DNA of 64,000 bases from Verrucomicrobia subdivision 3 bacterium UBA693. Its GTDB lineage: Bacteria > Verrucomicrobiota > Verrucomicrobiia > Limisphaerales > UBA8199. Below, in pieces: positions 17,339 to 25,519 of this stretch; within the stretch, counting starts at the first letter, position 1; every line of letters begins with the position of its first letter. The stretch covers positions 73,921-137,920 of the forward strand of contig DBMR01000010.1 of the NCBI GenBank assembly GCA_002298785.1, in the 5' to 3' direction. The position numbers and the translations under genes were made by a program. The notes beneath the pieces are model-generated. The model was not told the origin of the DNA. It made no database searches and saw nothing but the letters and a program-made list of their open reading frames with translations.

Positions 17339-18259
17339 ATGAATATGCAACCTGAGAGTGTTTTGAGGATGTTCCGGAATGGCTGCGCCTGGTGGCGAGC
17401 CACGGCTGCAATTGTGCTGTGCACCGGTCAGGTGCTCGCGGCCGACGGGCCGAAGCTGCCACCATTGACCACCATCTCGGGCGACCCGCGGCTGCCCGGC
17501 AAATTTGTCTGGGCCGACCTGGTGACCGACGATGTGCCGGCGGCTCTGAACTTCTACCGGCGGATGTTTGGCTGGACCTTTCAGGACATGGGAGGTTACC
17601 TCATCGGTGCCAATGAAGACCGGCCTTTGTGCGGCATGTTCCAGCGGCCCCGGCCCAAAGACCAGGCGGTCCAGCCGCGGTGGTTTGGGTACTTCTCAGT
17701 CGCAAATGTCGGCGCGGCCGAGCGTGCTATCACCAAAGCCGGAGGGAAAGTGCTGGCAGCGCCAAAGAAGTTCCCGAAACGGGGCGAGCAGGCGATTTTT
17801 GCTGACCCGGAAGGAGCGCTCTTCGGCGTCGTCAAATCCAGCTCCGGCGATCCGCAGGATTTCAAGCCCGATCCGGGTGATTGGATTTGGATTCAAATGT
17901 TAAGCCGCGATGGTGCCCGTGCGGCAGATTTTTATCGCAAAGCCGGCGGTTATGAGATTGTGGAGAACACGGCCGGCAATCGGTTGAGCGATTACGTTTT
18001 GACCAGTGGCGGTTATGCGCGCGCCACGATTCGAACCATTCCTAAAGCTCAAGACCAGGTGACCCCCAACTGGCTGTTGTTCGTGCGGGTGAAGAGTGTG
18101 AGCGACTCGGTGGCGAAAGCGGTCGATTTGGGGGGCAAGGTGTTGCTGGCGCCGAAACCCGATCTCCTGCAGGGGACGGTGGCGGTCGTGGCCGATCCCA
18201 CGGGGGCAGCCATCGGTCTGCTGGAATGGAGCGAGGCCTTGCTGAAAGGAGGGCAATAA
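17339..18259 (+). CDS. Secreted protein with two VOC (glyoxalase-like) domains
   Basis: 306 residues. The ATG at 17339 gives a clear signal peptide (WWRATAAIVLCTGQVLAADG), and a GTG at 17258 would only add an unlikely Arg-rich leader. Two VOC-type repeats follow: residues about 50-160 (FVWADLVTDDVPAALNFYRRMFGWTF) and about 175-295 (WIWIQMLSRDGARAADFYRKAGG), each with the beta-alpha-beta-beta-beta order and a DP-G-A-G closing motif (ADPEGALFGV, ADPTGAAIGLLEW). The superfamily includes glyoxalases, dioxygenases and resistance proteins. Metal ligands cannot be assigned confidently, so the reaction is unknown. A periplasmic location is unusual for the superfamily. Confidence 0.8.
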   Translation: MNMQPESVLRMFRNGCAWWRATAAIVLCTGQVLAADGPKLPPLTTISGDPRLPGKFVWADLVTDDVPAALNFYRRMFGWTFQDMGGYLIGANEDRPLCGMFQRPRPKDQAVQPRWFGYFSVANVGAAERAITKAGGKVLAAPKKFPKRGEQAIFADPEGALFGVVKSSSGDPQDFKPDPGDWIWIQMLSRDGARAADFYRKAGGYEIVENTAGNRLSDYVLTSGGYARATIRTIPKAQDQVTPNWLLFVRVKSVSDSVAKAVDLGGKVLLAPKPDLLQGTVAVVADPTGAAIGLLEWSEALLKGGQ

Positions 18260-18261
18260 TC

Positions 18262-18552
18262 ATGATCGCGAACCATTTTTCATCGCGGCTCTCGATGACC
18301 CTGGCGTTGACCTGCCTGTGCCTTGTAGGATGTTCGAGCACCGATAGCGGCAGTTCGGACGTCGGCGGGAGCGTTTACTATGGCACAGGTCTTTATGACC
18401 CTTGGTATCACGGTGCTTATTATTATCCTCCCTCGGTGATTGTCACCCCTCCGGCCGCACCGCCGCACGTGGAGCAGCCAATCGCTCGACCGCCGGTGGC
18501 GCGTCCGATGCCCTCCATTCCGGCCGCGCCAAGGCCGGCGATGCGTCGCTGA
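18262..18552 (+). CDS. Small Tyr/Pro-rich lipoprotein
   Basis: 96 residues starting at the ATG 18262, which has the ribosome site AAAGGAGGG (18244-18252) inside the end of the previous gene. A lipobox (CLVGCSS) gives a short lipoprotein. The mature part is low complexity: first Ser/Gly, then Tyr-rich (YYGTGLYDPWYHGAYYYPPS), then Pro/Ala/Arg repeats (ARPPVARPMPSIP). No family is recognised. The Tyr/Pro-rich stretch resembles the YYPPPGYVYNPY part of the DUF3300 protein at 21465. It is probably co-translated with the VOC gene. Confidence 0.7.
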   Translation: MIANHFSSRLSMTLALTCLCLVGCSSTDSGSSDVGGSVYYGTGLYDPWYHGAYYYPPSVIVTPPAAPPHVEQPIARPPVARPMPSIPAAPRPAMRR

Positions 18553-18575
18553 GTCGTGGCGACCCGTTTTGGCCT

Positions 18576-19691
18576 ATGAACCCGTTCCGATCCAAATTCG
18601 AGCAAAACCTCGGATGGATCGCGTTGGGCTTGTTGCTGGCCGGTTGCCTGCTGGTGATGCTGCCTTTTTTCTCGGCGGTGCTGTGGGCGGCGGTGCTGAG
18701 CTTCTCCGTCTGGCCGCTGCACTCCCGGTTGCTCAAGCTCCTGCGCGGACGCGACACGGTCGCGGCGCTCATCATGGCGCTCGGCATGATTTGTGTGATC
18801 CTGCTCCCGTTCGTGGTGGTGGGGTTGAACCTGGGCGACAGCGCTAAGGAACTAACAAACGCCACGCGGCGCTGGCTGGACGAGGGCCTGCCGTCCGCAC
18901 CCGCCTGGCTGGCCAAGATCCCCGTCGTGGGACGGACCGCTGTGGAAAAGTGGGAGACGCTTGCCGGGGACAGCGCGGAGTTGCTGCAAGCCGCAAAAAA
19001 GTTGATTGAACCGGCGGGTGGTTTGCTGGTCAAGGCGGGCATCAAGCTCGGCAGCGGACTGCTGGAATTGACCCTGAGTATCCTCATCACCTTCTTCATG
19101 CTGCGGCATGGAATGGCGGCCGCGGAGCGACTGAAAACGGGGGTGGGTCGAATTACCGGCGAAAAGGGTCAGCGGTTGCTCGAACTCGCCGGCAACACGG
19201 TACGGGGGGTGGTTTACGGGATTCTGGGCACCGCCTTGGTGCAGGCGGTTATCGCGGGGATCGGCTTTGTCATTGCGGGAGTGCCCGGGGCCGGCGTGCT
19301 GACGCTGCTGACCTTCTTCCTCTCGGTGGTGCCCATGGGACCACCCCTGGTCTGGCTGCCCGCCGCGATTTGGCTTTTCCATCAAGGCTCAAACGGGTGG
19401 GGCATTTTTATGCTGATCTGGGGCACGGGCGTTAGCACCGTGGATAATTTTGTCAAACCGTGGTTGATCAGCCAGGGCAGCGACATGCCGTTTCTCCTGA
19501 TTTTTTTCGGAGTTTTGGGCGGGGCCATCGCGTTCGGCTTCATTGGAGTGTTCATTGGCCCCACGTTGTTGGCAGTGGGCTACCGGATGGCGGAGGAGTG
19601 GATGTCGGCCGGTGCCTCCAAAAGCGCGGGTGAGGGTTCGCCCGGCGAAAGCGGCAAACCTGTTGACGCCCCGGCAGGCGAAACCAATTAG
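18576..19691 (+). CDS. AI-2E family transporter
   Basis: 371 residues from the ATG at 18576. The layout is typical of the AI-2E/PerM family: paired N-terminal helices (WIALGLLLAGCLLVMLPFF, LWAAVLSFSVWPLH), an amphipathic middle region with PVVGRTAVEKWETL, and a C-terminal group of five helices including the conserved IAGVPGAGVLTLLTFFLSVVP and FFGVLGGAIAFGFIGVFIGPTLLAVG. Members have been linked to autoinducer-2 export or Na+/H+ exchange, but most remain uncharacterised. It ends 5 bases before the SulP gene, so the two are probably co-expressed. Confidence 0.88.
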   Translation: MNPFRSKFEQNLGWIALGLLLAGCLLVMLPFFSAVLWAAVLSFSVWPLHSRLLKLLRGRDTVAALIMALGMICVILLPFVVVGLNLGDSAKELTNATRRWLDEGLPSAPAWLAKIPVVGRTAVEKWETLAGDSAELLQAAKKLIEPAGGLLVKAGIKLGSGLLELTLSILITFFMLRHGMAAAERLKTGVGRITGEKGQRLLELAGNTVRGVVYGILGTALVQAVIAGIGFVIAGVPGAGVLTLLTFFLSVVPMGPPLVWLPAAIWLFHQGSNGWGIFMLIWGTGVSTVDNFVKPWLISQGSDMPFLLIFFGVLGGAIAFGFIGVFIGPTLLAVGYRMAEEWMSAGASKSAGEGSPGESGKPVDAPAGETN

Positions 19692-19696
19692 ATCGT

Positions 19697-21409
19697 ATGA
19701 ATCAGACCTCCGTTATGGAGACGGATGATGTCGGCCTTCGCCAGCGCTTGCGCTCGGCAGTGCCAGCCCTGGTTTGGTTGCGCGGCTACTCGGCGGATTG
19801 GATGCGCGGCGACATCGTGGCCGGGATTACGCTGGCAGCCTATCTGGTGCCTGCCGCCCTGGGTGATGCGTCGCTGGCCAACCTGCCTCCGCAGGCGGGC
19901 CTCTATGCCTGCCTGTTTTCGGGATTGGTGTTCTGGCTTTTTTGCAGCTCCCGCCACACGGTGATGACGATCACCTCGGCCATCTCGTTGCTCATCGGCG
20001 CGTCCCTCGGTCAGATTGCCGGTGGAGACATCACGAAGTTCGGTGCGTTGGCCGCTGGCACGGCACTCCTGGTGGCCTTCATCGCTTTTGTCGCCTGGCT
20101 CGTCAAGGCGGGCGCGATCGTGAATTTCATCTCGGAAAGCGTGATGGTCGGGTTCAAATGCGGTGTGGCGCTTTGCCTGGCCAGCACCCAGTTGCCAAAA
20201 TTGTTCGGAATCCACGGCAAGCATGGGGATTTTTGGGAAAACAGCGCCTACTTCCTGAAGCATCTCAACGAAACCAACACGACGTCACTCAGCATCGGGT
20301 TGACCGCGCTGATAATCCTGGTGTTGGGCAAGGTATTCCTGAAGAACAAGCCGGTGGCTTTGTTTGTGGTGGTGGGTGGCATTCTGGCCTCCTCATGGCT
20401 GGATCTGGGCGCGCGCGGGGTGGCGTTATTGGGAGAGGTGCCGAAAGGCCTCCCGGCGCTGGGCTTGCCCGCGATACAATGGGCCGATCTTAACGAACTG
20501 CTCCCGCTGGCTTTTGCGTGCTTCCTCCTGGGGGCGGTGGAGACCGCGGCTATTGGTCGCATGTTTGCTGCCAAACACGGTGGTCGATTCGACGCGAATC
20601 AGGAGTTTCTTTCCCTGGCCGCGGGAAACCTGGCTGCGGGTTTGGGCCGCGGTTTTCCCGTCAGCGGCGGACTCTCGCAATCGCTGGTAAATGAAGGTGG
20701 CGGGGCGCGCACGCCGGTCTCGGGAGCCGTTGCCACCGGCCTGGTTCTAATGGTCGTCCTATTCTTCACGGACCTTTTGCGGGCGTTGCCCCAACCGGTG
20801 CTGGCGGCGGTGGTGCTGGTGGCAGTGGCCGGCCTTTTCAAACTCTCCACCCTCAGGCAGCTTTGGCGCGGTGATCGTCCGGAATTCGTCGTGGCGATGG
20901 CCGCGATTATCGGGGTGCTCGGCTCTGGGTTGCTGCGCGGGGTCATGATTGGGGCAATTATTTCCATCGTGCAGTTAATCCGCAGGGCTTCACGTCCGCA
21001 TGTCGCGATTCTGGGACGAATCCCCGGGACGCAGCGGTTTTCCGATTTCGAGCGGCACCCTGACAACGAGCAGTTTGCCGGGGTCCTGATTTTCCGCCCC
21101 GAGTCCGGGCTGGTTTATTTCAACATCGATCACGTGCGTGATACGATCGCCGCGCGGGTCCGCGCCGAGGCCAAGCCGCCGAAGTTAGTGATCTTCGACC
21201 TGTCTGCAGCCCCCTTCGTGGACCTGCAAGGCGCTCACGCGCTGGCGGAACTCGCGGACGAGTTAACGGCGTCCGGTCTGCGGGTGCAGGTGGTGGAAGC
21301 CCGGTCCGGGGTTCGGGAACGCCTGCGCCGCGAGGGTTTGGACAAGCGGTTGGGCGGCATTGATCGGTTTACTTCAGTTGCCGACGCCCTGGGAGGGGTG
21401 CAACATTGA
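19697..21409 (+). CDS. SulP family anion transporter with STAS domain
   Basis: 570 residues. The membrane domain (about 30-430) begins with the SulP signature WMRGDIVAGITLAAYLVPAALGDASLANLPPQAGLY and includes the GGLSQSLVNEGGGARTP segment of the substrate site. A C-terminal STAS domain follows (about 450-560; VIFDLSAAPFVDLQGAHAL). In the STAS loop the phosphorylatable Ser of anti-sigma-factor antagonists is not conserved, as usual in transporters. SulP proteins carry sulfate, bicarbonate, dicarboxylates or other anions at the inner membrane. The substrate is not clear; no cysteine or carbonic-anhydrase gene is adjacent. Confidence 0.92.
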   Translation: MNQTSVMETDDVGLRQRLRSAVPALVWLRGYSADWMRGDIVAGITLAAYLVPAALGDASLANLPPQAGLYACLFSGLVFWLFCSSRHTVMTITSAISLLIGASLGQIAGGDITKFGALAAGTALLVAFIAFVAWLVKAGAIVNFISESVMVGFKCGVALCLASTQLPKLFGIHGKHGDFWENSAYFLKHLNETNTTSLSIGLTALIILVLGKVFLKNKPVALFVVVGGILASSWLDLGARGVALLGEVPKGLPALGLPAIQWADLNELLPLAFACFLLGAVETAAIGRMFAAKHGGRFDANQEFLSLAAGNLAAGLGRGFPVSGGLSQSLVNEGGGARTPVSGAVATGLVLMVVLFFTDLLRALPQPVLAAVVLVAVAGLFKLSTLRQLWRGDRPEFVVAMAAIIGVLGSGLLRGVMIGAIISIVQLIRRASRPHVAILGRIPGTQRFSDFERHPDNEQFAGVLIFRPESGLVYFNIDHVRDTIAARVRAEAKPPKLVIFDLSAAPFVDLQGAHALAELADELTASGLRVQVVEARSGVRERLRREGLDKRLGGIDRFTSVADALGGVQH

Positions 21410-21464
21410 TTATGACCACGGATTTCCTCCAGCTCGGTATTTCAACTCAAAACCATTCGATACT

Positions 21465-22889
21465 ATGAAGCTCTCTGCGATAGTGACGGGGTTGACGGTT
21501 TGCGGCCTAAGCAGCTTGCTGGCCCAGCAGGCACCGAATTACGTGGCGCCACCCGCGGCGCCGGCCATGGTCGCCCAGGCAGCGCCGGCTTACAAGGCCT
21601 CGGCACCGGCGCCCGCGACGACTACAGCCACGGCTCCAGCTCCAACCCCGGCCCCGCCGCCATCCACGGCGGCGAAGCTCGGTGCCGCCGAGCTTGAAAA
21701 GCTCGCGATGCCCATTGCCCTCCACCCGGACTCGCTGCTCGCCATTTTGTTGCCGGCGGCTGTGTATCCGGTTGAGGTGGTGCAGGCGGCGCGGTTCGTG
21801 AAGGACACCAACAACATTCCCAGAGTGGATAGCCAGCCCTGGGATGACAATGTGAAGGCGGCGGCGAAAATCCCGGCGTTGATCGCGCAAATGGATGCTG
21901 ATCTCGATTGGACCATCCGGTTGGGCAAGGCGTTTTTGGATCAACCCAAAGAACTGATGGACGCGATCCAAGCGTTGCGCGCGAAAGCGCAAAAGGCCGG
22001 CACGCTGCAAAATTCCTCGCAGCAAGTGGTGGTCGTCACCAACGTGGTGGTGGAAAAGGTGGTCGAAAAGCAGGTGGTGGTGGTGACCAACACCGTGATT
22101 GAAATCCAGTCGTCCAATCCACAAGTCGTGTATGTCCCCAGCTATCCGACGACGGTCTATTATCCGCCGCCGGGGTATGTCTATAACCCTTATGCGCCGC
22201 TGGTAACCTTTGGCGTGGGCATCGCGGTGGGGGCGATTATTGCCAATAACTGCGACTGGCATGGCGGTGGCATTTATGTCGGACACCACGGCGTGGCGGT
22301 CTGGGGTGGCGGAGGCTATCACAGCGACGTGGATATCGACATCGATCGGGATGTGAATCGCGAACGGAACGTTAACCGGGGCGAGCGTCCGACGCCGCAA
22401 TCCGGAAACCGGGCCGGTACCACCGGGGCTCAGGCCACCCAGCAGAAGTGGCAACCGGACCAAAGCCGGATGCGGTCCAGTGGTGCAGCGAACGCCTCGA
22501 TAAGCTCGATGGAGTCGCGTGGATGGAGTTCAGGTGCGACGCGGCCCTCCACCCAGCCGGCCACGGGAGCACGTCCGTCCACTGGAGCGGTAGGTGCAGG
22601 ACGACCCTCCACCGGTAACTTGGGGTCGGGGCAACCCGGCGCCGGTAATTTGGGCTCTCGGCCGACAACGTCGCCGAGCGTCAACCGGCCAAGTCCATCA
22701 CAAAGCGCCGCGCGGTCCACCCCCGCGTCTTCCAACTATCGCTCATCGAGCGGTTCGGGTAACAGCGCGTTTAGCGGAGTAAGCAGTGGTTCAAACACCC
22801 GCAGTTACAGCAATCGAGGCGCTTCCAGCCGGAGCAGCGGAGGAGGATTCCGCGGTGGTGGTGGCGGACGCGGAGGGCGGGGCCGTTAA
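21465..22889 (+). CDS. DUF3300 domain protein, secreted
   Basis: 474 residues from the ATG at 21465 (the frame extends upstream inside the SulP gene). After a signal peptide (SSLLAQQ) and a Pro/Ala-rich linker comes the DUF3300 domain (about 70-180) with its hallmark IALHPDSLLAILLPAAVYPVEVVQAARFV and LPS-like QPWDDNVKAAAKIPALI. A Val-rich segment, a VYVPSYPTTVYYPPPG stretch and one hydrophobic helix (about 245-262) follow, then a Ser/Gly/Arg/Pro low-complexity tail ending GGGRGGRGR. Function unknown; the domain is widespread in Gram-negative envelopes and often beside DUF2950, as here (next gene 30 bases on). Confidence 0.88.
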   Translation: MKLSAIVTGLTVCGLSSLLAQQAPNYVAPPAAPAMVAQAAPAYKASAPAPATTTATAPAPTPAPPPSTAAKLGAAELEKLAMPIALHPDSLLAILLPAAVYPVEVVQAARFVKDTNNIPRVDSQPWDDNVKAAAKIPALIAQMDADLDWTIRLGKAFLDQPKELMDAIQALRAKAQKAGTLQNSSQQVVVVTNVVVEKVVEKQVVVVTNTVIEIQSSNPQVVYVPSYPTTVYYPPPGYVYNPYAPLVTFGVGIAVGAIIANNCDWHGGGIYVGHHGVAVWGGGGYHSDVDIDIDRDVNRERNVNRGERPTPQSGNRAGTTGAQATQQKWQPDQSRMRSSGAANASISSMESRGWSSGATRPSTQPATGARPSTGAVGAGRPSTGNLGSGQPGAGNLGSRPTTSPSVNRPSPSQSAARSTPASSNYRSSSGSGNSAFSGVSSGSNTRSYSNRGASSRSSGGGFRGGGGGRGGRGR

Positions 22890-22919
22890 GCTGATCCTTA
22901 ACGCGGTTCAGAAATTCAC

Positions 22920-23918
22920 ATGAAACCATTTGAAACAGATTCTGCCATGAAAACTCTGCTCCACACTTTTTACCGAATGACGGCCGGTTCCGTGCCGCAA
23001 AATCTCCGGAAGCACTTCATCCTGCTGGCGGCAGTCGCTATGCCTTGGGCTGCTGCCGCTGCTGATGCTCCAAGGACCTTTGCCTCCCCGGAAGAGGCGG
23101 TTACTGCTCTGGATGCCGCGGTGAAGGCCAAGGACAGCGAGGCGCTGCGGGCGATTTTCGGTTCTGCGGCAAAGAACTTTGAGAATCCTGATCGTGTCCA
23201 GGCCACGAATGAGTTCAATACGTTTGCCACCGCCATGGCGGAGACGAACCACCTGGTTTGGGAATCTCCGACCAAGGTGGTGCTCGAAGTGGGAAACGAT
23301 GGCTGGCCCTTCCCGATCCCCATGGTCAAACAGGGGGCTCAGTGGCTGTTCGATACCCAGGCGGGCAAAGAAGAGATTCTGAACCGGCGGATCGGAAAAA
23401 ACGAGTTGCGAACGCTGGAGGTGGTGCGGACCTACGTGGAGGCGCAGCGCGAATATGCGAGCGTTGATCGGAATGGCGATCAGGTCCTCGAATACGCGCA
23501 GAAGCTCTTGAGCTCCGAAGGTTTGAAGGACGGTCTTTACTGGCCGCCGGAACTCGATGGCGAGATTAGCCCGTTCGGCCCTTTGGTGGCCGATGCACAG
23601 GACCAGGGCTACAGCCCGGGACGGAAAGCCGGGAAATCGGCGCCGGCGCCGTTCCACGGGTATTACTTCAAGGTCTTAAAACGCCAGGGACGCAACGCGC
23701 CTGGCGGCAAGTACGACTACGTGATCAATGGTCGGATGATTGCCGGATTTGCCCTGGTGGCCTGGCCGGCCGAGTGGGGGCAGTCCGGGGTGATGACGTT
23801 TATTGTGAACCAGCAGGGACGAGTCTATCAAAAGGATTTGGGTCCGCAAACCTCGCGGCTGGCAGAACGGATGAAGACGTATGATCCCGATCCCACCTGG
23901 CACTTGTCACCGAATTAA
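22920..23918 (+). CDS. DUF2950 family secreted protein
   Basis: 332 residues with a signal peptide located rather late (hydrophobic segment KHFILLAAVAMPWAAAAADA, residues about 36-55), so the true start may be the second ATG at 22947. The mature protein carries the DUF2950 pattern: FASPEEAVTALDAAVKAKD, ending in a region with WPFPIPMVK, GKEEILNRRIGKNEL, AQREYAS, and the C-terminal GYYFKVLKRQG, ALVAWPAEWGQSGVMTFIVN and VYQKDLG blocks. Function is unknown. Its regular association with DUF3300 proteins suggests that the two act together in the envelope. Confidence 0.9.
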   Translation: MKPFETDSAMKTLLHTFYRMTAGSVPQNLRKHFILLAAVAMPWAAAAADAPRTFASPEEAVTALDAAVKAKDSEALRAIFGSAAKNFENPDRVQATNEFNTFATAMAETNHLVWESPTKVVLEVGNDGWPFPIPMVKQGAQWLFDTQAGKEEILNRRIGKNELRTLEVVRTYVEAQREYASVDRNGDQVLEYAQKLLSSEGLKDGLYWPPELDGEISPFGPLVADAQDQGYSPGRKAGKSAPAPFHGYYFKVLKRQGRNAPGGKYDYVINGRMIAGFALVAWPAEWGQSGVMTFIVNQQGRVYQKDLGPQTSRLAERMKTYDPDPTWHLSPN

Positions 23919-23941
23919 TCCACTGGGAACACATTCTAATC

Positions 23942-24760
23942 ATGAAGCGTAAAACCAAACCTGACCGGACTGCCGCTAAGCAAAAACCGCTAGACAACTG
24001 GGAACACAGTTGGCAGGAGCATTGGAGCAAAGTCGGGCTGCCCGGTTACGAGTTGCCGGTCGGCGGACCAGGCGGCGAGGAGCGGGAATTCCTGGGCAGT
24101 GCCCGGACATTTGCCGGTGAACAGAAACGGTTGCGTCGCATCAGCGACGAGTTTTCCCAAGCCTTCAAGGCGCTTTATCCTGTTGGTCCTGCGGTGACGG
24201 TGTTCGGTTCGGCCCGGTTCAAGGAAAACCATCCCTATTACAAACTGGCGCGTGCGGTTGGCGTGGAGTTGGCCAAAGCCGGTTTTGCGACGCTCACCGG
24301 CGGAGGTCCCGGGATCATGGAAGCCGCCAATCGTGGCGCTCACGAAGGCGGCGGCGCCAGCTATGGACTAAATATCATCCTGCCGCATGAGCAGTCGGCC
24401 AATCCGTATGTGGATAAGAGCATCGAGTTTCGTTACTTCTTCACGCGCAAGGTCTGCCTGGTAAAATACTCCTGTGCCTTCATCGTAATGCCTGGCGGGT
24501 TGGGCACGTTGGACGAGCTGTTCGAAGCGGCCACGCTGATCCAGTGTCAGAAGATTGGGCCTTTTCCCATTGTCCTGATGGGCGAGAAGTTCTGGGATGG
24601 GATGAGGAAATGGGGCCAGTTCATGATCAAGCAAGGTGTGTTCGCGCAGGAAGAAATCGGTTTCGGCCGCATCACTGACTCGCCCAAAGAGGCGGTCGAC
24701 CTGATCGTGCGCAGCTTGCCGTCCGAGGTGAAGAACCGCCTGCAACCTTCCCCGGCATGA
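23942..24760 (+). CDS. LOG family protein (TIGR00730 type nucleoside 5'-monophosphate phosphoribohydrolase)
   Basis: 272 residues with a Rossmann-like fold. The family's catalytic motif PGGxGTxxE is present as MPGGLGTLDELFEA (residues about 183-196), and the phosphate-binding TGGGPGIMEAANRGAHEGGG lies near residue 120. LOG-type enzymes release the base from nucleoside monophosphates: cytokinin ribotides in plants and actinobacteria, and pyrimidine or purine nucleotides in enteric PpnN. The protein is cytoplasmic. The extra 75 N-terminal residues match the longer bacterial subgroup. It stands 23 bases after the DUF2950 gene in the same run. Confidence 0.88.
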   Translation: MKRKTKPDRTAAKQKPLDNWEHSWQEHWSKVGLPGYELPVGGPGGEEREFLGSARTFAGEQKRLRRISDEFSQAFKALYPVGPAVTVFGSARFKENHPYYKLARAVGVELAKAGFATLTGGGPGIMEAANRGAHEGGGASYGLNIILPHEQSANPYVDKSIEFRYFFTRKVCLVKYSCAFIVMPGGLGTLDELFEAATLIQCQKIGPFPIVLMGEKFWDGMRKWGQFMIKQGVFAQEEIGFGRITDSPKEAVDLIVRSLPSEVKNRLQPSPA

Positions 24761-24842
24761 GCCTTGGCTGGCGGTATGGCAGCCTGCGGTTATTCCAAAC
24801 CCCCAGAGCGCTCAAGCGTTGGGCAGTTGCGGCTGCCTGGCC

Positions 24843-24861
24843 GCCGGGCAAGAAGCCCGGC
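24843..24861 (+). other. Hairpin just before the VIT-like gene
   Basis: GCCGGGC-AAGAA-GCCCGGC is a perfect 7-base-pair stem with a 5-base loop, ending 9 bases before the ATG at 24871. There is no T-tract, so it is not a convincing terminator. It would cover the ribosome-binding region of the following gene and could tune its translation. Confidence 0.35.
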
Positions 24862-24870
24862 CGTTAAAGT

Positions 24871-25518
24871 ATGAAATCATCCAAACGTGTGCTCGAGCCT
24901 AACGAGCGGATTTCGGAGGTGCTGTTCGCCTTGATCATGGTCCTGACCTTCACCGGTTCTTTGAGTGTGGCGGAGGCCGGCCGGGAGGACATTCGGATTA
25001 TGCTCCTGGGCGCACTCGGCTGCAACCTGGCCTGGGGCATTATTGACGGCGTGCTGTATTTGATGGGTTGCCTCGCGGAGAAGGGAAAACTGTCCGCCAC
25101 TCTCCGTAGCGTGAGAAACACCGCTGACCCCAGTCGAGTGCAGCGCATGATTTCCCAGCTTCTGCCGGAACCGGTCGCCAACGTGCTCCGTGCTGAGGAA
25201 CTAACCTCGATTGGACAGCGGTTGAAGGAATTGCCAGAGCCGCCCGAGAAGTTTCGGCTGACGAGACAGGATTGGATGGGAGCGCTGGCAGTATTTCTCC
25301 TGGTGTTTCTTTGCACCTTCCCGGTCGTGATGCCGTTTGTCTTCATGCAGAATGCCCGGCTGGCGCTTCGGATTTCCAACGGCATCGCCATTGCCATGCT
25401 CTTTGTGACAGGTATGGCTTATGGACGGAGTATCGGCCGCGGCTCCTGGGGTATGGGTATCTTTATGGTCGTGCTCGGGGCGATCCTGGTGGCTATCACC
25501 ATTCTTTTAGGAGGTTAA
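24871..25518 (+). CDS. VIT1/CCC1-like integral membrane protein
   Basis: 215 residues. The N-terminal part (LEPNERISEVLFALIMVLTFTGSLSVAEAG, then GALGCNLAWGIIDGVLYLM) and a C-terminal group of three helices (about 130-215) resemble the VIT1/CCC1 superfamily, eukaryotic members of which move Fe2+ or Mn2+. The middle region (about 75-125) is soluble and charged. The metal-binding Glu residues of the plant transporter cannot be placed, so transport is inferred only. The stop codon is followed directly by the GTG of the Omp85-type gene, pointing to co-translation. Confidence 0.65.
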   Translation: MKSSKRVLEPNERISEVLFALIMVLTFTGSLSVAEAGREDIRIMLLGALGCNLAWGIIDGVLYLMGCLAEKGKLSATLRSVRNTADPSRVQRMISQLLPEPVANVLRAEELTSIGQRLKELPEPPEKFRLTRQDWMGALAVFLLVFLCTFPVVMPFVFMQNARLALRISNGIAIAMLFVTGMAYGRSIGRGSWGMGIFMVVLGAILVAITILLGG

Positions 25519-25519
25519 T

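Noticed and set aside
22020..22100. Possible tandem DNA repeat of GTGGTGGT units in the DUF3300 gene
   Set aside because: It encodes a Val-rich protein segment and the units are irregular, so codon composition explains it.
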